From Micromonospora sediminicola (lineage in GTDB: Bacteria > Actinomycetota > Actinomycetes > Mycobacteriales > Micromonosporaceae), in assembly GCF_900089585.1 (NCBI RefSeq), contig NZ_FLRH01000003.1, positions 124,001 to 188,000 of the forward strand: a stretch of DNA of 64,000 bases. Reading direction: 5' to 3'. Positions 34,218-42,347 of the stretch are shown in pieces. A program made the position numbers and the translations under genes. Numbering within the stretch: the stretch's first letter is position 1; each line of letters opens with the position of its first letter. The notes beneath the pieces were generated by a model that searched no databases, was not told the origin of the DNA, and worked only from the letters and a program-made list of their open reading frames with translations.

Positions 34218-35042
34218 TCAGCGGTCCCGGCGTGGGGGGCGGTTCTGGGCCATGCCGCCCTGGATCGCCTCCCACACGCTCCGGCCCGCCTGCCGCAACG
34301 TCTGCCCGGCCTGACCCGCCAGCTGCGCCGCGCCGGCGGCCGAACCCGGGCCGGAGCCGGCGTCGTCGCTCGTGCCACCCGCACCACCCGACCCGGCGTC
34401 GCCGCTTCGACCACCCTCGCCGCCCGGCCCCGCGTCGCGGCCGGAGCCCCCGTCTCCCGAGTCGGCGTCAGGAGCGGAGCCCGAGCCGGCTTCGGGCCCG
34501 GCTTCCGGGCCTTCGCTCTCGCGGGCGGGGCCCCTGCCGACCCCCGAGCCGGCGGCGAACTCGGCCGCGGTCTCCTCGGCCGGCCGGACCGCCGATGCGG
34601 TGACCTCGGCCGCCGCCCGGTCCACGACCGGCGCGCCGAGCTGACCGGCCGCGCGGTGCACGTCCTCGACCGTCGCCCCGACCGACCGGGCCAGCGCGTC
34701 GATCACCTGTGGGTTCCGGTCGATGGTGGTCAGCGCCCGGTCCAGGATCTGCACCAGCTTCTCCAACCGGACCTTGAGCAGCGCCTCGGCCCGGACGCCG
34801 GTGATGTCCAGCTCGACGCCCTCCAGGTGCACCCGGACGCCCGCGTCGAGCTGGAGCAGGTTGGCCAGCCGGGCCCGCAACGACAGGTCCGCGTCCAGCC
34901 CGTCGACCGTCAGCCGGATCTCGTCGACCGACAGCTCCGGCACGTCGAGCAGGACGTCCGGCTCCGGCCCGGCGCCGCCCCCCTGCTCCGGCCGCTCGTC
35001 GGCAGGCTCCGGCACGCGTTCGCTGGCTCGACTCTCGCTCAT
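34218..35042 (-). CDS. Hypothetical protein with a Gly/Ser/Asp-rich low-complexity segment
   Basis: 274 aa. Residues 1-35 are acidic and disordered. Residues 36-110 form a compact amphipathic beta/helix region (LSVDEIRLTVDGLDADLSLRARLANLLQ begins it). About 175-240 is an extreme Gly/Ser/Asp/Glu-rich stretch, and the last 35 residues form a likely helix with a basic end (NRPPRRDR). No signal peptide or membrane helix is visible. I cannot name a family. Confidence 0.7.
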   Translation of the reverse strand: MSESRASERVPEPADERPEQGGGAGPEPDVLLDVPELSVDEIRLTVDGLDADLSLRARLANLLQLDAGVRVHLEGVELDITGVRAEALLKVRLEKLVQILDRALTTIDRNPQVIDALARSVGATVEDVHRAAGQLGAPVVDRAAAEVTASAVRPAEETAAEFAAGSGVGRGPARESEGPEAGPEAGSGSAPDADSGDGGSGRDAGPGGEGGRSGDAGSGGAGGTSDDAGSGPGSAAGAAQLAGQAGQTLRQAGRSVWEAIQGGMAQNRPPRRDR

Positions 35043-35249
35043 GCTCCCCGCTCCCCCGTCGGCCGGTCCGTCCGGTCCGGGTCAGCGGCGGTTACCCGCT
35101 TTGCGGTACGGCATCCGTCGGCCGCGACCGGGTCCCGTCGATCGACGATTCCGCCCGTCCCGGCTGTCGGAAACACGGGTTTCCCGCTGTCCGGAAGCGG
35201 GCGCGACGAAAGCTGCACAGCGAGACATGAGCCGGTATGGTCCGGGCCT

Positions 35250-35765
35250 ATGGGACAGGAGATGGCCGATCCGGATGAGGTCCGGCAGGAATCCGACCGC
35301 TTCTCCCTCCGCAGCAGCCTCCTGGTCCCCGTGCCCGTGGAGCGGGCGTACGCCGTCTTCACCGGCGCGCTGTCCGACTGGTGGGTCCGCGAATACACCT
35401 GGTCCGGGCCGCAGGCGCTGGCCGGGCTCGGCATCGAGCCGCGGGCCGGCGGCATGCTCTACGAGATCGGCCCCTACGGCTTCCGGAACGACTGGGGCCG
35501 CGTGCTGACCTGGGACCCGCCCCGGCGGCTGGTCTTCACCTGGCAGATCGGGCCGGACCGGGTGCCGGTGCCGGATCCGGCGCGGGCCAGCGAGGTGGAG
35601 GTCCTCTTCCATCCCGAGGACGCCGGGTCGACCCGGGTGGACGTGGAGCACCGCTACTTCGACCGGCACGGCGCGGCGGCCGAGGGCTACCGCCAGGCGC
35701 TCACCGCGGGCTGGCACGAGCTGCTCTGCCGCTACCTGGCGACGGCGGCCCGCGCGGAGGACTGA
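35250..35765 (+). CDS. SRPBCC (AHSA1/START-like) domain protein
   Basis: 171 aa from ATG 35250. It has a helix-grip pattern: VPVPVERAYAVFTGALSDWW, then GGMLYEIG, then WGRVLTWDPPRRLVFTWQI, and a C-terminal helix with YRQALTAGWHELLCRYL. This is typical of Aha1-like/SRPBCC proteins that bind small hydrophobic ligands. It has no operon partner, and the ligand is unknown. Confidence 0.85.
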   Translation: MGQEMADPDEVRQESDRFSLRSSLLVPVPVERAYAVFTGALSDWWVREYTWSGPQALAGLGIEPRAGGMLYEIGPYGFRNDWGRVLTWDPPRRLVFTWQIGPDRVPVPDPARASEVEVLFHPEDAGSTRVDVEHRYFDRHGAAAEGYRQALTAGWHELLCRYLATAARAED

Positions 35766-35782
35766 CCGGAGCCGAGAGGCGG

Positions 35783-36505
35783 TCAGCCGGTGATGCCCCG
35801 GCCCACGCCCGGGCCACCCAACCCCGTACCGCCCAGGTCGGCCCGGCGGCCGGCGTCCGCGCCCGAGCCGTAGCCACCTCCGGCGAGGCGGCGGCGCGGG
35901 GCGGTACGCAGCCGCGGGTACACCTCGGCGAGCCGCCGCTGCACGCGGTCGGAGCGGTCGGCGAGCACCAGCGCCATCGACGGCGCCCCGGCCTCGGCGA
36001 CCGCCCCGGCCTCGGCGACCGCGCCGGCCTCCGCCGCGCGCAGCCGCTCGGCGACGACCTGGGCGAAACCGGCCAGCCAGGTGCGCCGGTACGCGGCCGG
36101 ATGCTCGCCGTCCGGCACGACCGCCCCGGCCAACCCGTGGGCGGCCTGCACCAGCAACGAGGTGAAGAGCAGCTCGGCCCGTTCCAGGTCGCTGGCGAAG
36201 CCGAACAGGTGCATGGCGAACCCGGAGCCCTGCCGGCGGCGTACGCAGCGGCAGCGCAGCGGGTCGGCGACCGCCGCGAGCAGGCCGGCCTTGTCCCGGG
36301 CGTACGGGGCGACCACCTCGACCACTCGGTCGCCCACCGGGTCACGGGTCGGGTCGGCGGCGGCCAGCAGCGCGCGGTCGACGCCGTAGCGGGCGATCAG
36401 CTCGGTCGCCTTGGCCATGAAGGCGGCCGACTCGGCGGGGGTGCAGGCCGGGTCCTCGGCCTGGGCGAGCAGCTTGCGCACCTTGCTGAGCATCGCCTCG
36501 GACAT
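35783..36505 (-). CDS. DUF2786 domain protein
   Basis: 240 aa. The N-terminal 45 residues (MLSKVRKLLAQAEDPACTPAESAAFMAKATELIARYGVDRALL) are the DUF2786 signature. A middle domain of about 110 residues follows, then an AEAGAV repeat stretch encoded by an 18-bp tandem repeat, and a Gly/Arg-rich tail. Function is unknown. It converges with the SRPBCC gene. Confidence 0.8.
   Translation of the reverse strand: MSEAMLSKVRKLLAQAEDPACTPAESAAFMAKATELIARYGVDRALLAAADPTRDPVGDRVVEVVAPYARDKAGLLAAVADPLRCRCVRRRQGSGFAMHLFGFASDLERAELLFTSLLVQAAHGLAGAVVPDGEHPAAYRRTWLAGFAQVVAERLRAAEAGAVAEAGAVAEAGAPSMALVLADRSDRVQRRLAEVYPRLRTAPRRRLAGGGYGSGADAGRRADLGGTGLGGPGVGRGITG
35985..36031. repeat. 18-bp in-frame tandem repeat within the DUF2786 gene
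   Basis: Two perfect copies of an 18-base unit (35985-36002 and 36003-36020) plus a partial third copy encode AEAGAV repeats. Slippage would add or remove six residues without a frameshift. Confidence 0.85.
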
Positions 36506-36542
36506 GCCCCAGAGCTATCACAGCGCCGTCGGGCGCGAGCGT

Positions 36543-36932
36543 TCAGTCCTCGCGACTGCGCAACGTGGCGATGGTCGAGCCGGCCAGGGTGAGCAGGCAG
36601 TCGGGCAGCAGCCCGTCGGCCGCCGCCGCGCCGAACAGCGCCTCGCCGGTGTCGGCGTCGTCGTTGGCGCACGCGCTGACGAAGCGCGCCACCCAGCGGG
36701 TGTCGTAGTCGGCCTGGTCGATGCCGGGGAAGTCGAGCGCGGCGGCACCTGCGGGCGCGTCGTCGCCGAGCATGGTGGCGGCCAGGCACCAGGCCACCCC
36801 GTACGCCCCGGACAGCCCCGAGCGGTCGACGACCGCGTCGAAGGCGCCGACCACGCCGGCGCCGTCCCCGACCAGCGCCGAACGGAGCACGGCGGTCGCG
36901 TCGTCCAGCGTCTGCTGTGCTTCGTCGGTCAC
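36543..36932 (-). CDS. Hypothetical protein, 129 aa
   Basis: Start at GTG 36932 (VTDEAQQTLDDATAVLRSAL). It is mostly helical, acidic and without signal or membrane segments. Conserved-looking patches are GAYGVAWCLAATMLG and DTRWVARFVSACANDD. I do not recognise a family, but codon bias and the clean start support a real gene. Confidence 0.65.
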   Translation of the reverse strand: MTDEAQQTLDDATAVLRSALVGDGAGVVGAFDAVVDRSGLSGAYGVAWCLAATMLGDDAPAGAAALDFPGIDQADYDTRWVARFVSACANDDADTGEALFGAAAADGLLPDCLLTLAGSTIATLRSRED

Positions 36933-37098
36933 CTGCGGAACAGTAGCGCCGGGGGTCAAGCGGTGACCCCGGATCGGCCCGACGATCACGCACAGTGATT
37001 CCCGCAGTCGGGGTGCCGACGGAGCCCACTCCACAGTCCCGCCCGCCGCGCCGGCACGCTAATGTGCGCAGCGGACCTTCGCCCGAGGAAGGACGACC

Positions 37099-38436
37099 AT
37101 GCTGAGAACACGCACGTCGCGCGCGGCCCTGTCCACGGCCTGCGCGGCGCTCCTGCTCGCCACCAGCGCCTGCGGGAGCGACGAGCCGAAGGACGCGACC
37201 ACCACCCAGGTACGCCTCTACGGCACCGACGGCAACATGCTCAACTCCTACGCCGCGTCCCTCAAGGACCGGGCGGATCTCCTCAACGGCATGAAGGGCA
37301 CCACCCCTCTCACGCCGCTGCCGGAGAGCTTCAAGGAGCGGCTACGCAACGTAGACCCGAAGCTGACCGACTATCTGTACTCGGCGGAGTCGTACGACGC
37401 CGTGGTGATCAGCGCGCTGGCCGCCCAGCTCGCCGGCACCACCGCGCCGGCCGAGATCGCCAAGCAGATCGTCGGGGTGACCACCGGCGGTCAGCGCTGC
37501 GACGAGGTGGCGGCCTGCCTCCAGCTCGCCCGCGCCGGGCAGGACATCGAGTACCGGGGCGTGTCGCTGACCCGGGCCGGGTTCACCGACACCGGCGAGC
37601 CGGCCACCGCGAGCTACGGCACGTTGCACTTCGACAACGAGAAGATCGACGACGCGAAGACCGAGTTCGTCGGCGCGGGTGAGGACTCGGGCGCGAGCAG
37701 CAAGGCTCCGCCGCGTGGTCGCAAGGTGCGCGACGGCAAGGCGAAGGACGCCCCGCTGGTGCTCGGCGGCCTGCTGCCGAAGACCGGTGACCTGGCGCTG
37801 GCGTACCCGCCGATGGCGGCCGCCGCGGCGCTCGCCCTCGCCGAGGTCAACGCGGCCGGCGGCGTGCTCGGCGAGCCGGTGAAGTGGGTCGACGGCGACG
37901 ACGGCACCAACCCGGCGGTGGCGAAGGCGACGGTGGCCTCGCACGTCGCGCAGGGCGTCCAGGTCATCATCGGCGCCGGCGCCTCCGGCATCTCCCGCGC
38001 GGTGCTGCCGGACGTGGTGGCCGCCGGCCGGATCCTGTTCTCGCCGTCGAACACCGACGCGGGCCTGAGCACCGTGGACGACAAGGGGCTCTACTTCCGC
38101 ACCGCGCCGCCGGACAGCCTCCAGGGCCGCGCCCTGGCCGACGTGATGCTGCGGGACGGGCCTCGCAAGATCGTGATCCTGGCCCGCAAGGACTCCTACG
38201 GCGAGGGTCTCCAGGAGAACGTCCGGGCCGAGCTGGAGAAGGCCGGGGTCGGTGCGGACCGGCTCAAGCTGCTCACCTACCTGCCGCCGGAGGACCCGAA
38301 CACGCCTGTCGACTTCGGTGGCCTCGCCCAGGAGATCAAGGGCTTCGGTCCGGAGGCGGTGCTGCTGATCGGCTTCGGTGAGTCCATGCCGGCGATCACC
38401 GCGCTGGCCGACGCCGGGGTCCAGATCACCCGCTGA
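37099..38436 (+). CDS. Lipoprotein ABC-transporter substrate-binding protein with permuted domain order
   Basis: 445 aa with lipobox LLATSAC (Cys at about residue 25). It belongs to the branched-chain amino acid (Peripla_BP_6) family, but the segments are in the wrong order. Residues about 38-195 hold what is normally the C-terminal part (VRLYGTDGN, YSAESYDAVVISALAAQLAG, YRGVSLTRAGFTDTGEP). After a basic linker, residues about 219-445 hold the normally N-terminal part (GGLLPKTGDLAL, NAAGGVLGEPVKWVDGDDG, YFRTAPPDSLQGRALA, DSYGEGLQ, and VDFGGLAQEIKGFGPEAVLLIGFGE). The fold could still close because the two ends meet at a hinge. No permease or ATPase is nearby, so the ligand is unknown. Confidence 0.85.
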   Translation: MLRTRTSRAALSTACAALLLATSACGSDEPKDATTTQVRLYGTDGNMLNSYAASLKDRADLLNGMKGTTPLTPLPESFKERLRNVDPKLTDYLYSAESYDAVVISALAAQLAGTTAPAEIAKQIVGVTTGGQRCDEVAACLQLARAGQDIEYRGVSLTRAGFTDTGEPATASYGTLHFDNEKIDDAKTEFVGAGEDSGASSKAPPRGRKVRDGKAKDAPLVLGGLLPKTGDLALAYPPMAAAAALALAEVNAAGGVLGEPVKWVDGDDGTNPAVAKATVASHVAQGVQVIIGAGASGISRAVLPDVVAAGRILFSPSNTDAGLSTVDDKGLYFRTAPPDSLQGRALADVMLRDGPRKIVILARKDSYGEGLQENVRAELEKAGVGADRLKLLTYLPPEDPNTPVDFGGLAQEIKGFGPEAVLLIGFGESMPAITALADAGVQITR

Positions 38437-38445
38437 GACGCGCGT

Positions 38446-38488
38446 ACGACGGGGGCCGCACCGGGACCACCGGTGCGGCCCCCGTCGT
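38446..38488. terminator. Bidirectional terminator
   Basis: A perfect 19-bp stem (38446-38464 with 38470-38488) has a GACCA loop, between the convergent binding-protein and enoyl-CoA hydratase genes. Confidence 0.85.
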
Positions 38489-38489
38489 C

Positions 38490-39233
38490 TCAACGGGCCT
38501 TCCGGCGCTCCAGGAACTCGGTCATCCGCCGCCGCTTCTCCTCGTCCTCGAAGAGCACCGCCTGGCTGAGCAGGTCGAGCTGCGGGTGCGCGGCCGGCGG
38601 CGCGTCGACGGCAAGCTTGGTCAACCGCAACGCCAGGGCCGAGCCCTTGGCCATCTCGTCGAGCAGCCCGTGCGCGGTGGGCAGCAGCTCCGCCGGATCG
38701 GCCACCACCCGGTTGACCAGACCGATCCGCAGCGCCTCGTCGGCGTCCACCCGCCGGCCGGTGAAGAGCAGCTCCTTCGCCCGGGCCTCGCCGATCAGGG
38801 CGGGCAACCGGTAGGTCGCGCCCGCGCCGGCCAGGATGCCCAACCGCACCTCCGGCTGACCGAACACCGCACGGCCCGTGCACACCCGCAGATCGCACGC
38901 GTACGCCAGTTCGGCGCCGCCGCCCAGCGCCGGGCCGTCGACCGCCGCCACGGATGGCATCGGCAGCGCCCGGATCCGGGCGAAGACGCCCTGGTTGATC
39001 GCGGCCAGCGCGTCCAGCCGGCCGCGTTCGCGCAGCTGGGCGATGTCCGCGCCGCCGGCGAAGATGCCCGCGGCGCCGCCGGTGAGCAGCATCAGCCGGG
39101 GCCGCGCCTCCAGCTCGGCGCAGACCGCGTGCAGTTCGCCCACCAGGTCGGTGTCGATCGCGTTGCGCTTCTCCGGCCGGTCCAGCGTGACCACGAGGCG
39201 GTCCGGCAGTTCCTCGATCCGCAGCCCATTCAT
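38490..39233 (-). CDS. Enoyl-CoA hydratase
   Basis: 247 aa; ATG 39233 overlaps the stop of the upstream dehydrogenase gene (ATGA). Motifs are LDRPEKRNAID, GIFAGGADIAQL, and DGPALGGGAELAYACDLRVC. FGQPEVRLGILAGAGAT holds a catalytic Glu in the expected second position. It hydrates trans-2-enoyl-CoA. The pairing with 3-hydroxyacyl-CoA dehydrogenase makes a split version of the beta-oxidation FadB activities. Confidence 0.92.
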   Translation of the reverse strand: MNGLRIEELPDRLVVTLDRPEKRNAIDTDLVGELHAVCAELEARPRLMLLTGGAAGIFAGGADIAQLRERGRLDALAAINQGVFARIRALPMPSVAAVDGPALGGGAELAYACDLRVCTGRAVFGQPEVRLGILAGAGATYRLPALIGEARAKELLFTGRRVDADEALRIGLVNRVVADPAELLPTAHGLLDEMAKGSALALRLTKLAVDAPPAAHPQLDLLSQAVLFEDEEKRRRMTEFLERRKAR

Positions 39234-40087
39234 CGCTTCTGGCCGTCCTTCCAGGTGTAGAAGCCCTGGCCGGACTTCTTGCCCAGCTTTCCGGTGGCCA
39301 CCATCTCCAGCAGCAGCGGCGGCGGCGCGAACCGGTCCCCGTACGCGGCCTGGAGGGTGCGCGCGATGTCGAGCCGGACGTCCAGCCCGACCAGGTCGGT
39401 CAGCTCCAGCGGACCGATCGGGTGCCGGTAGCCGAGCACCATGGCCTTGTCGATGTCGGCCGGGCCGGCCACCCCGTCGGCCACCATCCGGATCGCCTCC
39501 AGGCCGAGCGTGACGCCGAGCCGGGAGGTGGCGAAGCCGGGCATGTCGCGTACCACGACGGGGTCCTTGCCCAGGCGGCCGGCGAGCGCGACGGCCGCCT
39601 CGGTGGTCTCCGGCGCGGTGGCCGGGCCGATCACCACCTCCAGCAGTGCCATCGCCCAGACCGGGTTGAAGAAGTGCAGCCCGAGGAAGTCCGCCGGGCG
39701 GTCCAGCCCATCGGCCAGCTCGGCGATCGGGATGCTGGAGGTGTTGCTGCCCAGCAGCACCGGTCGGCGGCCCTCGGCCTCGCGGAGCACGGCCCGCTTG
39801 AGGTCGAGCCGCTCGGGCACCGCCTCCACGATCACGTCCGGCTCCTCGGCCACCTCGGCCAGGCCGGCGCGCAGGGTGACCCGCGCCCGGTTGGCGGTCG
39901 CCGCCTCCTCGGTCAGCTTGCCCCGCCGCACCCCGCGCTCCCACAGCTCACCGAGCCGCCGGACGGCGTCGGCGCCCCGGGCCGGGTCGACCTCGACCAG
40001 CTCGACCGCGTACCCGGCGCCGGCCGCCACGTACGCGATGCCGAGGCCCATGGTGCCGGCTCCGACGACCACAAAACGACCACTCAT
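39230..40087 (-). CDS. 3-Hydroxyacyl-CoA dehydrogenase
   Basis: 285 aa. The N-terminal NAD domain is VVVGAGTMGLGIAYVAAGAGY. The signature GSNTSSIPIAELA with the catalytic His in FLGLHFFNPV is followed by the C-terminal dimerisation domain (YRHPIGPLELTDLVGLD, then KSGQGFYTW). It oxidises 3-hydroxyacyl-CoA in fatty acid degradation, or 3-hydroxybutyryl-CoA. It is the first gene of a two-gene operon. Confidence 0.93.
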   Translation of the reverse strand: MSGRFVVVGAGTMGLGIAYVAAGAGYAVELVEVDPARGADAVRRLGELWERGVRRGKLTEEAATANRARVTLRAGLAEVAEEPDVIVEAVPERLDLKRAVLREAEGRRPVLLGSNTSSIPIAELADGLDRPADFLGLHFFNPVWAMALLEVVIGPATAPETTEAAVALAGRLGKDPVVVRDMPGFATSRLGVTLGLEAIRMVADGVAGPADIDKAMVLGYRHPIGPLELTDLVGLDVRLDIARTLQAAYGDRFAPPPLLLEMVATGKLGKKSGQGFYTWKDGQKR

Positions 40088-40248
40088 CGACGTCCCCTCG
40101 CCGCGGCGGGGGCGGGCGGGGTCTCCGCCGCGCCGGGCCCGGCCGCTCGCTCCTGGATGCGACCCTATGCAGGGCCGGGCCGCCGGGCATGCGTGGGGGC
40201 GGAGCGGACGGGGTACAGACGGCCGTCAACGCCGAAGGAAGGATCGAG

Positions 40249-40536
40249 ATGAGCCAGGCACCGGAGAGCGCGCAGAACACCGAGACGGTCGAGACGCGCG
40301 GCGACGAGCGGGTGGACCTGCTCCGCGCGGACACCAACAACGACGGCAAGACCGACGTCTGGGTGGTGGACACCGACGGCGACGGCAAGGCCGACCTGTT
40401 CCAGTTCGACACCGACGGCGACGGCAAGGTGGACATCACCATGGTCGACATCGACGAGGACGGCACCCCGGACGAGGTGGTCGACGGCGACGGTGGCCTG
40501 CCGCCGGAGCAGACGACCCCCACCGTCCAGGTCTGA
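40249..40536 (+). CDS. Cytoplasmic calcium-repeat protein, 95 aa
   Basis: GAAGGAAGGATCGAG precedes ATG 40249. After a Glu/Thr-rich head the protein is a run of Asp-rich loops: DTNNDGKTD, DTDGDGKAD, DTDGDGKVD and DIDEDGTPD, spaced 12-13 residues apart. These resemble EF-hand or thrombospondin-type-3 calcium loops. There is no signal peptide, so it is probably intracellular. Function is unknown; calcium binding is inferred from the loops. Confidence 0.8.
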   Translation: MSQAPESAQNTETVETRGDERVDLLRADTNNDGKTDVWVVDTDGDGKADLFQFDTDGDGKVDITMVDIDEDGTPDEVVDGDGGLPPEQTTPTVQV

Positions 40537-40542
40537 GATGCA

Positions 40543-40590
40543 AGGAAGGGCCCCTTCTTAACGCGTAGGCGCTTGAAAGGGGCCCTTCCT
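40543..40590. repeat. Palindromic element/bidirectional terminator
   Basis: AGGAAGGGCCCCTT (40543-40556) and its perfect reverse complement AAGGGGCCCTTCCT (40577-40590) flank a 20-base spacer. Each arm is itself near-palindromic (GGGCCC core). It lies between convergent genes, and the stop codon of the methyltransferase gene (40589-40591) falls inside the right arm. The sequence looks like a member of a dispersed family; only a genome search can show that. Confidence 0.7.
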
Positions 40591-41368
40591 AACGCCGCAG
40601 GGCGAGCGTGGCGAGGTAGTAGGGGTGGTCGGTGTCGTCCACGTCGGTCAGTCGCCACGGTGAGCCGTGGACCAGCTCCGCGAACTCCTCGGGCGAGCAG
40701 ACCAGGTAGTCGAACCACTCGGTGCCGAGAAGCCGGTAGCGCAGCCGCAGCCGCAGCTGCCCGCCCAGCCGGCCCCGCCGCCGGTTCCGCTCGTGGTAGC
40801 CGGTGTGCACCGGGTCGGTGGTCCCGTACGGGTCGGTGCCGTGCGCGATCACCGTCGCCCCCGGCCGGGCCAGCGCGGCGAGCGCGGCCAGCAGCGCGGG
40901 GGCCCGCTCCCGCCCCTCGAAGAGACCGAGATTGTTGCCGAGCAGCAGGAACGTGTCGTAGCGCCGTCCGTCGGCGACGTGCTCGTCGACGGTGCCGTGC
41001 ACCAGCTCGCGTACGCCCCGGTGCCGGCTGACCCGCAGCGCGCCGAGCGAGGTGTCCAGGCCGGTGACCGGCACGCCGCGCTCCTGCAGGTGCAGCGCGA
41101 TCCGGCCGGCGCCGACGCCGACGTCGAGCACGTGCCCGTGGACCCGGTCGACCGCCCGGTGGTCGTGCGGCTGCCAGCGGTCCGGCGGGTCGAGGTAGTG
41201 CCCGGCGGGCGCGCCGTTGACCAGCCCGTCGTCGCGCTCGATGATCTCGATGACCGGGCGGGGCAGGCGTCCGCCGGCCATCGGTCGGGGACCGATGCCG
41301 GTCGCCACCGCGTACGCGTCGCGGATCATCTCGCCGAACACGTCGCCGATCTCGGGTTCCCCGGTCAT
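40589..41368 (-). CDS. Class I SAM-dependent methyltransferase
   Basis: 259 aa from ATG 41368. The SAM-binding motif is HVLDVGVGAGRIALHLQ (about residues 75-91), followed by VTGLDTSLGAL and YDTFLLLGNNLGLF, a Rossmann methyltransferase pattern. The substrate is unknown. It is divergent from the PPOX-family gene; 55 bases separate the starts. Confidence 0.82.
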   Translation of the reverse strand: MTGEPEIGDVFGEMIRDAYAVATGIGPRPMAGGRLPRPVIEIIERDDGLVNGAPAGHYLDPPDRWQPHDHRAVDRVHGHVLDVGVGAGRIALHLQERGVPVTGLDTSLGALRVSRHRGVRELVHGTVDEHVADGRRYDTFLLLGNNLGLFEGRERAPALLAALAALARPGATVIAHGTDPYGTTDPVHTGYHERNRRRGRLGGQLRLRLRYRLLGTEWFDYLVCSPEEFAELVHGSPWRLTDVDDTDHPYYLATLALRR

Positions 41369-41423
41369 GAGAGAGCACGCTATCCGGGCTCGGCGCCGCT
41401 GTCGCAGCCGTATCCTGGGCGGC

Positions 41424-41822
41424 GTGACCGACCTGGACCGCCTGGCGGCGGAGAAGTACGTCCTGCTCACCACGTTCCGCAAGGACGGTCGGGCGGTGTC
41501 GACCCCGGTGTGGGCGGTGCGCGACGGCGACGCGCTGGCGGTGTGGACCGTGTCCGACTCCGGCAAGGTCAAGCGGATCCGGCGCGACGGCCGGGTCACG
41601 GTCGCGCCGTGCGACGTGCGCGGACGCCCCCACGGTGAGGCGGTGCCGGCCCACGCGACGATCAGCGACCAGGAGAGCACCCGGCGGATCCGGGGCCTGC
41701 TCAAGCACAAGTACCGGCTGATCGGCCGGCTGAGCCTGCTGGGCAGCCGGCTGCGCCGGGGGGAGGGCGGCACGGTGGGGCTGCGGATCGTCCTGGACGG
41801 ACCGGCCCCCGGACACGATTAA
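41424..41822 (+). CDS. PPOX-class F420/FMN-dependent oxidoreductase-like protein
   Basis: 132 aa from GTG 41424. The start YVLLTTFRKDGRAVSTPVWAVRDGD is the typical split beta-barrel flavin-binding N-terminus of the pyridoxamine-phosphate-oxidase-like family. VKRIRRDGRVTVAPCDVRG follows. Actinomycete members often use F420, but this cannot be decided here. A 7-bp stem hairpin (GGGCGGT...ACCGCCC, 41823-41849) follows the stop. Confidence 0.85.
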   Translation: MTDLDRLAAEKYVLLTTFRKDGRAVSTPVWAVRDGDALAVWTVSDSGKVKRIRRDGRVTVAPCDVRGRPHGEAVPAHATISDQESTRRIRGLLKHKYRLIGRLSLLGSRLRRGEGGTVGLRIVLDGPAPGHD

Positions 41823-41881
41823 GGGCGGTGGCCCGTCGGCCGACCGCCCCTGATCGGGATTTCCTGAGGAACTTCGGGTCG

Positions 41882-42091
41882 TCAGTCTCCCTGACGCTGC
41901 TGGGGAATCTGCCCCTGCAGCAGGGCCCGAACCTCCGACTCGCGGTAACGGCGGTGGCCGCCCAGGGTCCGGATGGCGCTGAGCTTGCCAGCCTTGGCCC
42001 ACCGGGTCACCGTCTTCGGGTCGACACGGAACATCGACGCCACCTCGGCCGGTGTGAGTAGCGGCTCTGGTTCGTGCGTTCGCGATGCCAT
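41882..42091 (-). CDS. bldC: BldC developmental regulator
   Basis: 69 aa from ATG 42091 with GGAGGAG nine bases upstream. It is almost entirely a MerR-type DNA-binding domain: LLTPAEVASMFRVDPKTVTRWAKAGKLSAIRTLGGHRRYRESEVRALL. Size and sequence match BldC of sporulating actinomycetes, which binds DNA cooperatively at direct repeats and delays entry into development. It supports assignment of the organism to a differentiating actinomycete. Confidence 0.95.
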   Translation of the reverse strand: MASRTHEPEPLLTPAEVASMFRVDPKTVTRWAKAGKLSAIRTLGGHRRYRESEVRALLQGQIPQQRQGD

Positions 42092-42276
42092 CGGGGTCAC
42101 TCCTCCACATGTATAGACATCGGCCGGGGTCCCGCCGGCCGACGCGTCTCCCATGGTCCGGCTAGTCCCCGATGTCCGACATGGGCCGAACGGCTGAAGG
42201 TCCCTAGACGGACGGATGAAGCATGCCCGATTTTTACGACTTTTATGCCGCAGAAAGTACCTTATTCGGACTCATG

Positions 42277-42316
42277 ATCACGGTTCGTGATGCGTCAACT
42301 ACGAGACACTCTCGTA
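42277..42316. promoter_or_regulatory. Tandem dyads upstream of bldC
   Basis: Two perfect small palindromes stand close together: ATCACG-GTT-CGTGAT (42277-42291) and TACGAGA-CAC-TCTCGTA (42300-42316). A third half-site, ATCACGA, follows. They lie in a clearly AT-richer 120-bp patch between the DUF8083-like gene's 3' end and bldC. They could be operators for bldC or a terminator for the upstream minus-strand gene. Confidence 0.45.
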
Positions 42317-42347
42317 TCACGACCCTCGAAAGGGGGCAAACCGGGCG

